NCBI RefSeq assembly: GCF_000224145.3
Contig: NC_020176.2
Span: forward strand, 4,986,691-5,050,690
DNA length: 64,000 nt
From: Ciona intestinalis
Lineage: Eukaryota; Chordata; Ascidiacea; Phlebobranchia; Cionidae
Direction: 5' to 3'
The position numbers and the translations under genes were made by a program. The number at the start of each line of letters is the position of its first letter. The first letter of the stretch is position 1. This document shows, in pieces, positions 13,313-24,657 of this stretch. Under the pieces are notes generated by a model that ran no database searches, was not told the origin of the DNA, and saw only the letters and a list, made by a program, of their open reading frames with translations.

Positions 13313-13619
13313 ATGTAGACTTGCATATTTCGTGTGTTGTCACGAAAGCTTTAGTTTGGGCAGAAATTTAATTAAAATTAAAACTAAATATGCAGGTCAC
13401 GACATCAAGTCTGATTAATAGTACAGCAAATATATATTTTCGTTGTTAAAGTAAAACGTTAGTACTTTCCAAACCACGGTTAATAATAGTTAACATATCT
13501 TTACTTTCTCCCAAGTCATCGACCGATCTTTTCACAGGACCGAGTCATTTTAGTCATCGATGTTTGTGGTGTGTCGGATTAACTTATGTTTAGAATATAA
13601 ATCTCGAATTTAGTCCGTG

Positions 13620-13653
13620 TGACGTAACAGTCGGTGACGTAACAGTGACGTAA
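13620..13653 (+). promoter_or_regulatory. Three TGACGTAA motifs before the PH-PDZ start
   Basis: TGACGTAA at 13620-13627, 13635-13642 and 13646-13653, about 120-150 bp before the chosen ATG. These resemble CREB/ATF or bZIP sites; close same-strand spacing makes a real control element plausible. Confidence 0.45.
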
Positions 13654-13769
13654 TAAAGGCCAAAGTGGAATACGAGAACGTACGCCTTTCTTTAGGCCGC
13701 GAGGGCGATTCTTTCAATAATTGCTTCAATTGTTCATATTGTTGCCGAAAAAACTCTGAACAAAGCGAT

Positions 13770-16700
13770 ATGGGAGCAGAGCCTGCATCCACCGTGTGCG
13801 AGGGGACGCTGGAAAAGAAAGTGGACCGTCGGAGGATCCGTATCGGGCCGGTGTGGAAACGAAAGTTTTGCGTGCTGGATAGCGAAGCCCTGCGATTGTA
13901 CAGAGGCTCCAAACGTGATGGACGATGTCATAGAACTGTACCGTTATGTCATATTAAGAAAGTGACAAAAATACACGAAGAAGAAACCACAAGAACGGAT
14001 TATTTTAACGTGGAAACCGAGCAAGGGGAGGTCATGACATTCCGGTGCAAGGAAGGCACCGGTTGGGTGGCGCAAATACAAATACAACTCATACATTATA
14101 AGGTTTGTATATTGTTTGTATCATATATACACTATAAGGTGTGTAACTATGTATATTGTTTGGTGTATTTTGGTGGTGGTGGGCCAACTCTGGTCAAAAT
14201 CCCAGCCTTTTTGCTGTAAGACCTCACTTATAGAATATTGCGTTTCTGGAGTTATATAAACTGGCCTGACGCTTGCTATAGTCGGATAAAATAGAAAGTG
14301 AATAAATATTGAGTCAATGCAGTCACATATAAGGATCTATTGGCACTACAGAACTCAGCTTCGCCCTTTTCGCCTAAAATGGTAAAATTGAAACTGAGCG
14401 CCCAAGTCTCGCGTTCGCTTTGATCGCAAGCGTGAGAATCAAGCGATTGAAATGTAACAACAAATTATTGGATTTACGCCATTTGGTTAATCGATTGTAG
14501 TATTGTATGATCTTTGGTGTAATTCAACTGTGTTGGTGAGATAAGGGAACCGATGCCGCTGGCGTACAGCAGACGGTGGGAGAAAATCGGGAAAAAGAGG
14601 AATCGGTGATATAATAAAGAAACTAAGCGGAGAAAAAGCGAGAGAAATGGGCGAACATTATTGAGTATGCGTGTAAGGAGAATGGGGGTGGGAAGCCATC
14701 GCAATAACACACATGTTGTTTGAAATGTCGCCCTGCTGTCAAAATATTTATGTCAAGCCTGGCTTCTGTATGGATAAGCTGTGTAATTATTGTTGCACCC
14801 CATGCTCGCTGTCGAGTTATAACATGGGTGTCTTCTTATACACCAGACACACATGGTGTATTCATACACCTCATGCTCACTGTCGAGTTATAACATGGGT
14901 GTATTCGTATACACCAGACACACATGGTGTATTTATACACCTCATGCTCACTGTTGAGCTATAACATGGGTGTCTTCTTATACACCTGGCAAACATGGTG
15001 TATTCATACACCTCATGCTCACCGTCGAGTTACAACATGGGTGTCTTCTTATACACCATCAGACACACATAGTGTATTCATACACCTCATGCTCACTGTA
15101 GAGTTATAACGTGGGTGTCTTCTTATACACCAGACACACATGGTGTAACATTGTGCTCACTGTACAGTTGTTTTAACACACGTAATTCGGCCTCACGCGT
15201 ACCCCATTAATAAATCAACCCCTTATTAATTAGTCGCCAATTCGAACTACTTCCAATGAAACCGCTGTACAGGAACTTGTAAATTGCATTCCAGTTTCCT
15301 GCTACATCGGGTTGAATTACAAACCGCCTCCGAATTCTCATTACTCGAGTATCGAAAACCAAAGCTTCGTGCTCTTACGCCCTGTATTGCATTGCATGTG
15401 CGGCCATATTAGGCAAATGATTCTTTTCTTCGGCCGCCCAAATATTAAACGTAAATTAATGTTTTACCACGCGATTTTAAAACTACGTTCCACAAAGTTG
15501 TAAGCATACAATAATATAGTTTAACTTTTATAACAACATATTTGGTATGGTAGCGAAAATCAAATTATTTAAAAGGTCGAAAAGAATAAAAATGTCAACA
15601 AAACGTCAGACGTAAAATATATTATGGGTTAAAATAATTTGAGGAAAAGTGTGGAATAAAAGCTTGGCTGTCGGTGCTAAACATTATCTTCCTACGTGCA
15701 CAATGTTTGGTCCTAACTGAACAGTTTCTAAGCTGGCCATGGCTGCTTCGCTTATGGTTGTTGCATCCACATGCTAATCCCAAAATGGCAGCCAGGAGTT
15801 TCTAGCAGAGATATAATCGATTTGTGGTGTTTATTGTTTAGCACGGGTGTTCAGATTCGGGTATTTTTGTCGCTGCTGAATTATCATAAGAATCGTTTCG
15901 TTTGTTGTGAAACAATGAACCGCGTAATTCGCTTTGATGAGTTGTTCTAAATCCGGCAAACGGCGTGGCTCAGCAGTGGTTTATGGATCGCCATGTAACT
16001 TGGGGTTCGAGGTTCGTCTTTGCCACCAATGTGGCGTATGTATCCTTGGGCAAGACATATAAGTAATTGCTCCAACCCAGTGGTCATTAATGGGTTGTCT
16101 AAGTTTTCAACCATGCAGAAAAACAGTCACCCACAAAGTTACATACGTGGTAACTTGTTAGCGGGCACGAGGTGTATAAAACATAACACCCTTGTTATAA
16201 CGACTGTCGTTTCTCCGCCTTGCGAGGATAAATAAGTTACATACTTGGTGCAGCACGAGGCGTATGAAACAGATTGTTATACCGACCGTCGCTACCACAC
16301 ACGTGAGCTGAATGTCATTCTATCATTAATTTCAAACCCGGAACCAAATATTATATCTCCAGCAGCGCACGCCTTGAAATATTTCACTTCCATGAAATCA
16401 AATATACGCCCCCACTTAACCACATAAACCACATGCGGCGAATCACACCTGGATAAATCAAAGCAAGCCAAGGATAAACGACCTCCTTACCAGATGCCTA
16501 AATAATTAAACCGGTATTGAAGTGTCAGATAGGATTTTTCATGGCCGATAATATATATAGTAAGGTAGGGGAATTTGGGACATACGTATTGTCCCATTTT
16601 ACCCCGCGTTTCAACTTTCAATCGAAGGTGGTTTTTACATTTCTGTGACGTCAATATCGTGGTATTTGTCGCAAAGTCTATCTAAGTAAAAATGAGATTG

Positions 16701-19700
16701 TTATGAACCGGTACCATGGTTCCCATACAATAGAGACGCGACACGGAGCGGGAAAGTTAATTAGACAAAGAAAGTCCTTTTCTCAATAAATATTTTTGTG
16801 TGGCTGGAACGTTATGGTTGATAGTACTGCCTAGTACCTACACATGTTATACGGGTTGTAGACGCTACAATACACGTACTAATGTATTATATATAGCACG
16901 AGATATTACTCAGAGTGTAAGTTGTGAATTTGACACCAGTTAGAAAACCAATGACGTCAAAATGAGGTCAATTGTCATCGTCACTGACCGATTTGTGACG
17001 TTTGATAAAGTGACGTCGCCATTTTTGGTGTTGGTTTCGTTTTAAAGTTTTTAAATAAACCGTAGTAAGTGAAAAGTAATGTTTTATTTACCGATGTGTT
17101 GGTGATTGTAGCTTTACACAACGGGTATTTGTGTATGTTTATTATGGCTTACAATATGCACTAAATATACGATGTTGCGTCAGGTTTATTTTTGGAAGTT
17201 TATTCGACAATTTTGGCCCAAAAACGTTGGTCGTTTCGGCAACACCGCGGGGATTATGAAACCACACGGTTCGTTTGGCTTCATTGTTCAGGAGAATCGA
17301 CGTAATTGTTCTGTTGTGGTTTAAGTTAGTAGTTTGAACCCAGGATCCTTCGAAAAGGAGAATGTATATCAAACCACGCAGTGTATTTTAACTAAACACT
17401 GAATACACGATTAATTATAGCCAGGATATGCCCGATTTAACCTCATATTACGAACACCCCTTGTTCAAATAAATGTTTACTTGGGTTTAACCCATAAGCG
17501 ATATAGCGACTGTGGTTTCACCGTTACTTTCAGCCGTTTTGATTTTGTTTGCTACTCTAATCTTCGTTGCCGTGATGGAAGAGACAAATAAAGTCATTTA
17601 TTTAAAAAAAAAGATAATAAATTCCAGTTATTTTCGTTTTTATTGAGAATTGGAACCCGAGATGTCGTCGCGCAGATGTGAATCATGCCTGTGACGTCAC
17701 AATACCGACGTGCGACTAACAAGTTATTGTTCGAAAAAATAACGAACTTATTAAAAATGTTTAAAATAATTTCTCCCACTAAACCTGCTGGCGCCTCCAG
17801 CTATGACATAATAAGGTATTGAGGTTGTTTATTATTTCTCGGGTTCGATTAATCTAAATCCCCCATTAGCGAAGCCTGTAGTTCAAAATAATGGCGGCGG
17901 CCCCGACCGTTTAACGCTTAGTGGTTAATGGTTAAACTGCCTCAAAAGCTTCCCAGTTTAATTATCTTTGCCTCAGTGAATGAAGGCTTGCGGAGAATCA
18001 CTTGCGGTAAATGGCGTCTTATCCCAATGCGCTACTGGCCCAGGATAACATCAAGCCAGCCCGGCTCTTTGAAAGTTCATTTCTCCTCACTTAAGCACTT
18101 CTCAGTCCTTCGTGGGTAGATAGCACGTCTTTATCTTGCCCTGCATCGCTTACTTTCCATTAGCCGAAGACGAGATCGGTTTAATCGAAATTCCAATTGC
18201 TGTTCTCGTTATTCGCTGATGAGAAAAGTGTTTTAATATCAGTTTTCTTTGCTTACCGAAAATTGTTTTAATATCAGTTTTCTTTGCTTACCGAAAATTC
18301 GACGCTAGCGTGACGTCATATGGTTGAATACGTCACTGTGACGTCGTGTGAGTGTGAGTAAAATGGCACAATTTATGTATCTTTTACAAGGTATCTACGT
18401 ACAGTTATACGCAAATAGGTGCGAAAGGTTGGAATGACAGACGGTATGGCAGGTTATAAATAAAACATATTTCCATGTCTGGTGTCTAGGATCTCACTTG
18501 TACAATACAACAGTTTAAAAGTATTGTCGCTGTAACATTGAAAAGCAAAATGAAATTGAAATATTAATATCCCGTTCTCCTGGAACACTTCTGTAGGACA
18601 ATGGTACTTGAGGGAATATGATGTCATAATACCTCGTTTATTACGTAATTTCCTGTGGCTAAGTTTGAAGAATGAACTTAAAATGAACTGTTGTATAGGA
18701 AGGTGTATTGGCCATAACGTTAAGTTATAACTCGTTTTTAAGATAGAATTTACCGAATCCTTGAACAGTTAATATGATTTATCAAACATTTGTAAAATAG
18801 CATGTTTTAGCAAACATAGTAGGGCGGGGGAAAATGGGACATCTTTTTACTCGATTTTAGACCGTTGTTTATTGTTTGAAACACGATCCGGATCTTTGGA
18901 TATTATGTGATAAAGGTGTCCCATCTTTTCCCACCCTACTGTATAAGTTGAAATTTGTTATAAGTTGAAATCGCCAAGCAAAAAATTAAGTACGTGTACT
19001 GTGGCCGTAAAACAAATAGGAAGTCTCCGGTTTCAAATCGTTTAGTAACGCCATGCAGACGCCACATTAATTAAAAACTTTTAATTGGGAAAGGGAAATG
19101 ATTCGTGATAATAAATATATAACAATGCAACAGGAAGTTGGGGACGCCTATGATGAATGCGAATCATTAATAACGATGACGGTAATTAGCACGAGAGTTA
19201 TATGCACGTTTTATCACCACCTAACTAAAGGGCTCTTGGGTTGGAGTGGATTGGGATAAAATTCACAAGTGTAATATTTTGGAATAAAAAATATAAATGA
19301 ACGAATGAATCTTATTTATCCTTACATGGTGGGATAACGACAGTCGCGTTATAACACGGGTGTCCTGTTTCCTACATCTCATGCCCGCTTACAAGTTACC
19401 ACCACGTATGTAACTTTGTGAGTGACTGTTTTTTCTGTATGGCTGACATTTTGGATAACCCATTAGTGACCACTGTTTTTCAGCGTTATTTATATTAAAG
19501 GTAACAGTTATACGTAATGCTCAAAATGATAAAATGTTTTTATTCCATCAGAACCGCCAAGACATCATGAGATACAAACAACTTAACAGCTCCATCATCA
19601 CTGCTGAGAGCGCCATCCAACGGTTACGTTCCACTTCACCGAACAATAATGACGTCAATGGCACCAACGTCATCGACCTGAAAATGAAAGATTGTCGGAA

Positions 19701-21488
19701 AGTTGAACTTCCTAACCATCGTAACAGCGGGACGGGTGAGGATTAATAAATGCAACTTATTTACTGTATAAAGTATTAGCATGCTATATGGGACCTGCAT
19801 ACCGTTTCTTACATATTGTACAGTGGGTGTTTCGTACGGGGTTCATTGTTTACGAAAAGTAGTGATTATATTTTACTTAAGTGTGGTCTTTATTTAGAGT
19901 GGGAGATGGAATTTAGACCAGATTTGTCCATTATCCCAACAAAAAGGTTGCTACAACCCATTAGTGACCACTGGATTGGAACAATGCACGTCTTGTCTTA
20001 AATTACGTTTCATTCACCTAACTAACCACTGAACCACAGCGCTGGTCATCAATTTTAACATAGATAAACCCAATGCAGTTTTACAGCTAATTAAACAGTG
20101 TTGCCACATACAAAACTTATCCCAGTGTTCCCCAATATAAACCTCCCTTTCTTCCAGGAATCGGCATCACTGTAATTCCCCTCAGCGACGGTAAAGTGGT
20201 CGTGAACCGAGTCCTTGAAGGCGGACCTGCCATGCGATTGGGTGTTATCCAGCCACGTGATCAGATAGTAGCAGCCAATGGGAACCGAGTAACGAGCGTC
20301 GAGATGTTGTCAGAAGTCGTGAGAAATTCCCCAGTCTCTGTGACGTTGATAATTAAACCAAGGATCACTAAATCGTAAGTGTGACGTAACAATATAACGA
20401 TAACAATATTCTACACAAATATAAATGGGGTCAAAAAATACAAACGATTATGTTTATGGCTATTGGAAATAAAAAAATGAACACACGTCGTCATTGGAGT
20501 TAGTTCTGTTGAATATATTGCACTGTGGGGTAAGATGGGATATGACATAATATCCCATATTTTCTGATCTTGTTTTAAACAATTAACAACGCGTCAACGC
20601 TCTTTTAAGAGTCGTTGGAATATGAGTTACATAAAACATCCTTTTTTATTACCAAATGGTATGATATGAAGCATATACTACCGCAACAACGTTCTAAAAA
20701 TACTTTGGTGTAAAGGGCATTAATACTTTATGACATTGCATTAATGGCGGTTCAAAAACATGCGGAAATTATTTGTCAATTATATTTGCTCATGCATAAT
20801 TTAAACGATAAACCCTCCTCTACCGTACGGTATGTTATCATTTGAATTAATTTTTCATGCTTGTAAACAACGAGAGTTTATTATTTTTTATTAAGATGCT
20901 TATTTGTATTTAATTTTTATCCCGGCTTAGCATCAATATTTCACCATATTATATTTTATGTATAAATTATTGTTTTTTTTATTTACAGGCCCTCACCGTT
21001 ACCGGACGACCCGAAAGCTCTCCTGCAAAAGGAAAACGATAATTACCCCGAATATATCAACACTGGCAACCTGCCGAGTTTAGAAAAAGGTAAAACTAAA
21101 GTTCGCAACTTACAAGTCGTATTCGGAAAACGCAATTTCTAACAAACTTATCCGTGGCGTGTTTTAACGACTGTTGTTTTGCTGCTAATTTCTTTTTCAT
21201 CGTCGTTTTAATTAACTGCAACCTTCGTTGTAATCGAAAAGATAACTAAACCTATTACCTTGTTGGGTGATCCTTATGCGCGCCGTCAAGCAGACAGTCA
21301 TTTTAAAAGGGTGATGAACCTCTTAACCCCAGGCCAAATGGAGTGGTGTCTTACCATATATTAAATATAGACATAGACCTTAAACTAGCAAACTATCCAT
21401 GTATATGTAAGTAACGATTCTATTTTTAGGTTTATTACGTCAAAGTACAAGAGAACGAAGTTCGCCCAGACATTTCAAATTCTTTTGA
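13770..21488 (+). CDS. PH domain plus PDZ domain protein (5 exons)
   Basis: Likely a membrane-associated adaptor: PH domains bind phosphoinositides or proteins, PDZ domains bind C-terminal peptides. No specific ortholog is recognised. Exons 13770-14102, 19552-19735, 20158-20374, 20989-21089 and 21430-21488 have matching phases and give 297 aa. The ATG at 13770 is the first in frame after a stop at 13635; the frame is open from there, so an upstream coding exon is not excluded. The PH domain fills exon 1, about residues 10-110 (CEGTLEKK, KRKFCVLDSEALRLYRG, VPLCHIKKV, YFNVETEQGEVMTFRCKE, and a late Trp). The PDZ domain spans about 155-243, with carboxylate loop GIGI, then VVVNRVLEGGPAMRLG and PRDQIVAANGNRV. 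The tail contains PEYINTG and ends HFKFF. AATAAA follows at 21761. Intron 1 is 5.4 kb and repeat-rich. Confidence 0.8.
14795..15170 (+). repeat. 71 bp minisatellite array, intron 1 of PH-PDZ gene
   Basis: About five tandem units with landmarks 'tgtattcatacacctcat', 'gctcactgtcgagttataac' and 'atgggtgtcttcttatacac'. Units differ by a few substitutions and small insertions, so the array is old. The ORFs it produces close within about two and a half units and are not genes. Confidence 0.95.
15961..16233 (+). repeat. Near-complete tRNA-derived SINE
   Basis: Begins 'cggcgtggctcagcagtggt', a tRNA-like head with an A-box region, then 'ggttcgaggttcg' (B box), then body 'gtatccttgggcaagac', 'ctccaacccagtggtca', 'cacccacaaagttacatacg' and tail 'gcgaggataaataagttac'. 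A second tail-like piece follows to about 16300. Confidence 0.85.
16553..16607. mobile_element. Terminal-repeat-only MITE remnant
   Basis: About 55 bp: 'tatagtaaggtaggggaatt' and 'tgggacata' directly facing 'tgtcccattttaccccgcg'. The core found in other copies is absent, so this is the two inverted termini alone. Confidence 0.75.
18230..18299 (+). repeat. Perfect 35 bp tandem duplication
   Basis: Two identical units (18230-18264 and 18265-18299) beginning 'gttttaatatcag' and ending 'ccgaaaatt'. Identity suggests a recent event. Confidence 0.95.
18818..18952 (+). mobile_element. MITE-like element, internally shortened
   Basis: Both termini are well kept ('tagtagggcgggggaaaatg' and 'tcccatcttttcccaccc'), but the interior is about 55 bp shorter than full copies. 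Confidence 0.85.
19302..19480 (-). repeat. SINE tail and part of body
   Basis: Runs from 'gaatgaatcttatttatcc' through 'acgacagtcgcgttataaca', 'gcccgcttacaagttacca' to 'cccattagtgaccactg'. It ends about 70 bp before PH-PDZ exon 2. Confidence 0.85.
19935..20047 (-). repeat. SINE fragment with head
   Basis: 'acccattagtgaccactgga' and 'cactgaaccacagcgctgg' are joined by a degraded middle. It lies in intron 2 of the PH-PDZ gene. Confidence 0.7.
20521..20680 (-). mobile_element. MITE-like element, one end degraded
   Basis: 'actgtggggtaagatgggat', 'gttttaaacaattaacaacg', 'tcttttaagagtcgttgg' and 'attaccaaatggtatgata' match the family. The far terminus is not clear. Located in intron 3 of the PH-PDZ gene. 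Confidence 0.7.
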
Positions 21489-23398
21489 ATCAAAGCGACC
21501 CCTAAACCTTTTAAAAAGATATCGATGTTGCCCTCCAAGCGAAAACAAATGGTCAACACTGCTGCTGACGTCAAACGTCTTCTTTTTTGACAAATATATC
21601 CAGAATGGAGATATAGGCGGTAGATAGAAAGTTATGTTATTAGGAGCTACGCCAATTATTCCGAATTACCGACAGTACAGCGTTATTACACAAGTTATGC
21701 TCGTTTTACAAACTACTTATTTATCTTTTGTTGTTGCATGTTGTGTTTTGCCGGATGTAAAATAAATCTTCAATGAAAATTTGACAAACTGTTTTCTTTC
21801 ACGTAGTATATTAGTATTTCAGTCTTTTTGCAGTTTTATCTGTATTTGCTTTTTCTTATTTAAAAAGTTGCGTATATAAGCAGATTCAGAAGTATGAATA
21901 AAAGTTATTTAAGAATGGCTTATAACACGGGTGTTGTGTTTCATACACCTCGTGCTCGTTAACAAGTTTTACCATGTATGTAACTTTGTGGGTGATTAAT
22001 ATTATAGATAGGGCAGTAACATTATACACATGATACAATTTAGTCGCACAGCTTGTGACTTGTAGGAACTTCTTTGTGTACGAGCCTAATCCTGCTCATA
22101 TACAAGGGCATACTTGGCTATTAAAACATCATTATGCGATCATGGTAACGGTTAAATGCAAATACAGTGTATCCTAAATGTGAATTTAATTGTCGATGGT
22201 ATTTACAGATAATACCATTCCAAACAACGTACGTAATGTACTGCATATACTGTAAACAGTAACTGTCCTAAATTCCTAACTTGGAAACATCTTGCTCGTT
22301 TTAAAATACTAAAACATCAAGAACTTTTCGTTGCAGTTCACGGCGACCCCAACAATATGTAATGTATAGATCCACAGCGCACTCTAACGGTTGGCGCGTA
22401 AAGTAAATATTACGAACGTGTTTGCAGCTTCAGGTGTATAGTTAATGTGGAGTTTGTTTGACTGCAATGTAAGCCAGGTCTGCCAGGAAATGTTGGTTTT
22501 AACTTTTAGGCTGGTTATTATTGAGTGGCCATGTTGTAGACTTTATAATTTACTGAATAATAGGTTAATTGGGAAATATTAAGTGATGGAAAAAAAGGAA
22601 TGTGCTAAGATAAACACACACAACGGTTACTGTTTGCGACAAAGGAATATTTTAGAAATATTTGTCTTCCAATTACAGAGTAATTTGGTTTATAAATTAG
22701 TTCCTACTTACTGGGAAGGTGCGAGTTATATTATTGGCTTTAACATGCTTTTAAAGTATATTTATTCATAATATGCTAAACTGACCGTCACTTTAGTCTT
22801 TTCATTGTTTCTCAACATATTGTGTTTTAACAGGTACATACCGTACTTGGAACTTTGCATATGTTAAAAGGTAAAACCAAATTTTGAAACATATATTTCA
22901 TTGAAATTACAAACATAGGCTACCGTTACCTTTTAAAAATGAAATAAATTTAACAAATCAATATAATCTTTGTTGCTGAAGATGTTATAATAAGTTCTTC
23001 CTAACAGGTAAAGAGTTCATGTTACATTAATACATGTTAAGATTGTATATCCTAATCCCTGAATTTATTTAATTACAAATTTCACTGATTTATACATTGA
23101 GTAACACAGTCCACAATGCAATAATAACATATGCATAGTTAAAATAAAATTATGAAAAAGTAATTAATAATAATTGCACATTTTACATTTGTAAGTGGGT
23201 AATTGCTATAATACTGGTTACAAATACTGGTACAAGCATAAATTGAGTTGAGTATGTTAGAACTATGTAATAATATCATTTACTGCGCTGATGTTGCTAT
23301 TAGGAATAATCATTCATATATTCAAAAAACTGATCTTCTGTCATAAAAACTAAGGTATTATTGAAACAAACATATTTGTAATCATATATTAACACTGT
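21489..23398. other. Intergenic region between convergent genes
   Basis: Holds the PH-PDZ 3' UTR (AATAAA at 21761-21766), a SINE tail fragment at about 21914-21998, and AT-rich sequence that probably includes the NUDT7-like 3' UTR. No exon recognised. Confidence 0.6.
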
Positions 23399-24444
23399 TT
23401 AAAGCTTGTAGTTAAGGGTGGTTGATTTCTGTTTAGTAAAAGCTATGATTCTGTGGTTTAAATATTTAATCTGGAATCCCATATAAGAGTCTTGTGTAAG
23501 AGGCGTATCCCCTCCAGCTATATTATAGCCAGATTTTTTATCCAGGCAAACCAAGGCAGCAAGAATTGCCATATGTGCAGTTAGGCCGTATATCAAGTGT
23601 TTGTTGTGCTTTGGGTTGAAAACTTTTGCTATAAAGTCGCAGCCAGTGTCTGATTGGGGTTGTGAGTTGAATTTGAATAAGTGGAGGTACAATCCTGGTG
23701 TGATTTTAGATTGAACATATTTGTGTGATGAGCTGTCCAAGAAGAAATCAAGTCTACAAGCAAATATATCATCCACTTCATCTGTGTTTATGTTTAACTT
23801 CACATCTTGAACATCTTTAATAAAACCTATAACAGGGGTGACCAGTAGTCGTGTGTACGATACTGTGGGGAACATGGCACCAAGCACTTCAACTTGAGAT
23901 GGCTTCAACCCTATTTCTTCCCATGTCTCACGTAAAGCAGTAGCTACAATATTATCATCAGTATCGTCTTGTTTACCACCAGGAAAACATACATCCCCTT
24001 GATGGCTGCCGACTTTATCCGTACGTTTAGTTAAAAGTACAAACAATTCCTCTTCATGTTCAAAGAGTGGAACCAAAACAGCAGCTCTGAATAAAATGTT
24101 AAATATTGTTAACTATTAACTTCAACTTAATTATTCATGGGCAGTAGTGGCAGCATTGATTCTTGAACCTTTGCAGTCTAGCCTTATAAAAAACTTAATA
24201 AATTTTACTTATCTTTTCGAATACAATAGCAAAATCAAAGGGAATAAGCAGCTAAATACTAGTCTTTAAAATATTCCGTGTGTAAAAACTACTAGAGATA
24301 AAAACTGGTAATTAGTCTATACATGCTTTTACATGAAACACTTGTATACGGTTTCAGGCTTGATTTTTCTATCTTAAGCGTTTCTTCTTTATATTTTTCC
24401 ATATGCAACTTCATTCTATTTAAGATATTAGTAAACTTTTCCAT
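23399..24444 (-). CDS. NUDT7: NUDT7-like coenzyme A diphosphatase (Nudix hydrolase)
   Basis: Family members hydrolyse CoA and acyl-CoA to phosphopantetheine and 3',5'-ADP, mainly in peroxisomes. Exon 1 is 24444-24350 and exon 2 24086-23399; phases agree (CC|A) and give 260 aa, near the usual 235-240. The start MEKFTNILNRMK is the first ATG after an acceptor-like site. Exon 2 opens AAVLVPLFEHEEEL and carries the CoA-pyrophosphatase motif LLTKRTDKVGSHQGDVCFPGG and a Nudix box with LRETWEEIGL. Vertebrate NUDT7 ends in a peroxisomal SKL-type signal; this one ends NYKL, not a canonical PTS1, so location is uncertain. NUDT8 (mitochondrial) is the main alternative. PGAM lies just upstream on the same strand with a very short spacer. 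The exon 1 donor (GTATAC) is the least certain point. Confidence 0.82.
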
Positions 24445-24468
24445 ATTGCCTAATGAAAATAGGTTTAT

Positions 24469-24657
24469 CTGCGAAAGCAATGATTTATTTATTCAGATTG
24501 AACTCAAATTGGATGCAAAGAAACAATATCTTGAATATATATTATACTGTATTATACAGAACACCTTATTTGGTGCAGAAGCGTGCAAATACAGAAACGA
24601 TTGCAAATGACATGATTTGTATATAGCCTACTGCATGCAACTTGTTATATTTTGAGT
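24469..24657 (-). promoter_or_regulatory. Operon-like spacer: PGAM poly(A) signal next to NUDT7-like acceptor
   Basis: Read on the minus strand, the 189 bp after the PGAM stop ends with overlapping AATAAATAAA (24493-24484), followed within about 15 bases by TTGCTTTCGCAG, whose AG is at 24470-24469. The exon that follows has a 24-base leader and then ATG. No upstream exon for the NUDT7-like gene fits between, so the site is a good candidate for spliced-leader addition. Confidence 0.55.

Larger units (their letters stand above)
4953..13769. other. Gene-poor region with dispersed repeats
   Basis: About 8.8 kb, strongly AT-rich up to about 10 kb, with only short chance ORFs and no splice-bounded exon I can support. 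It holds SINE pieces (5107-5188, 5470-5612, 11055-11292, 12950-13028), MITE copies (6265-6431, 7195-7384, 9979-10155, 10390-10575, 11430-11535), a cluster of CRE palindromes (10609-10937), NRF1-like sites near 9.2 kb, and an AT microsatellite at 13261-13312. The last part presumably contains the promoter of the PH-PDZ gene. Confidence 0.6.

Noticed and set aside
13665-13769. Upstream extension of the PH-PDZ frame starting from GTG
   Set aside because: GTG is not a normal start in animal nuclear genes, and the residues before Met 13770 show no domain. Treated as 5' UTR.
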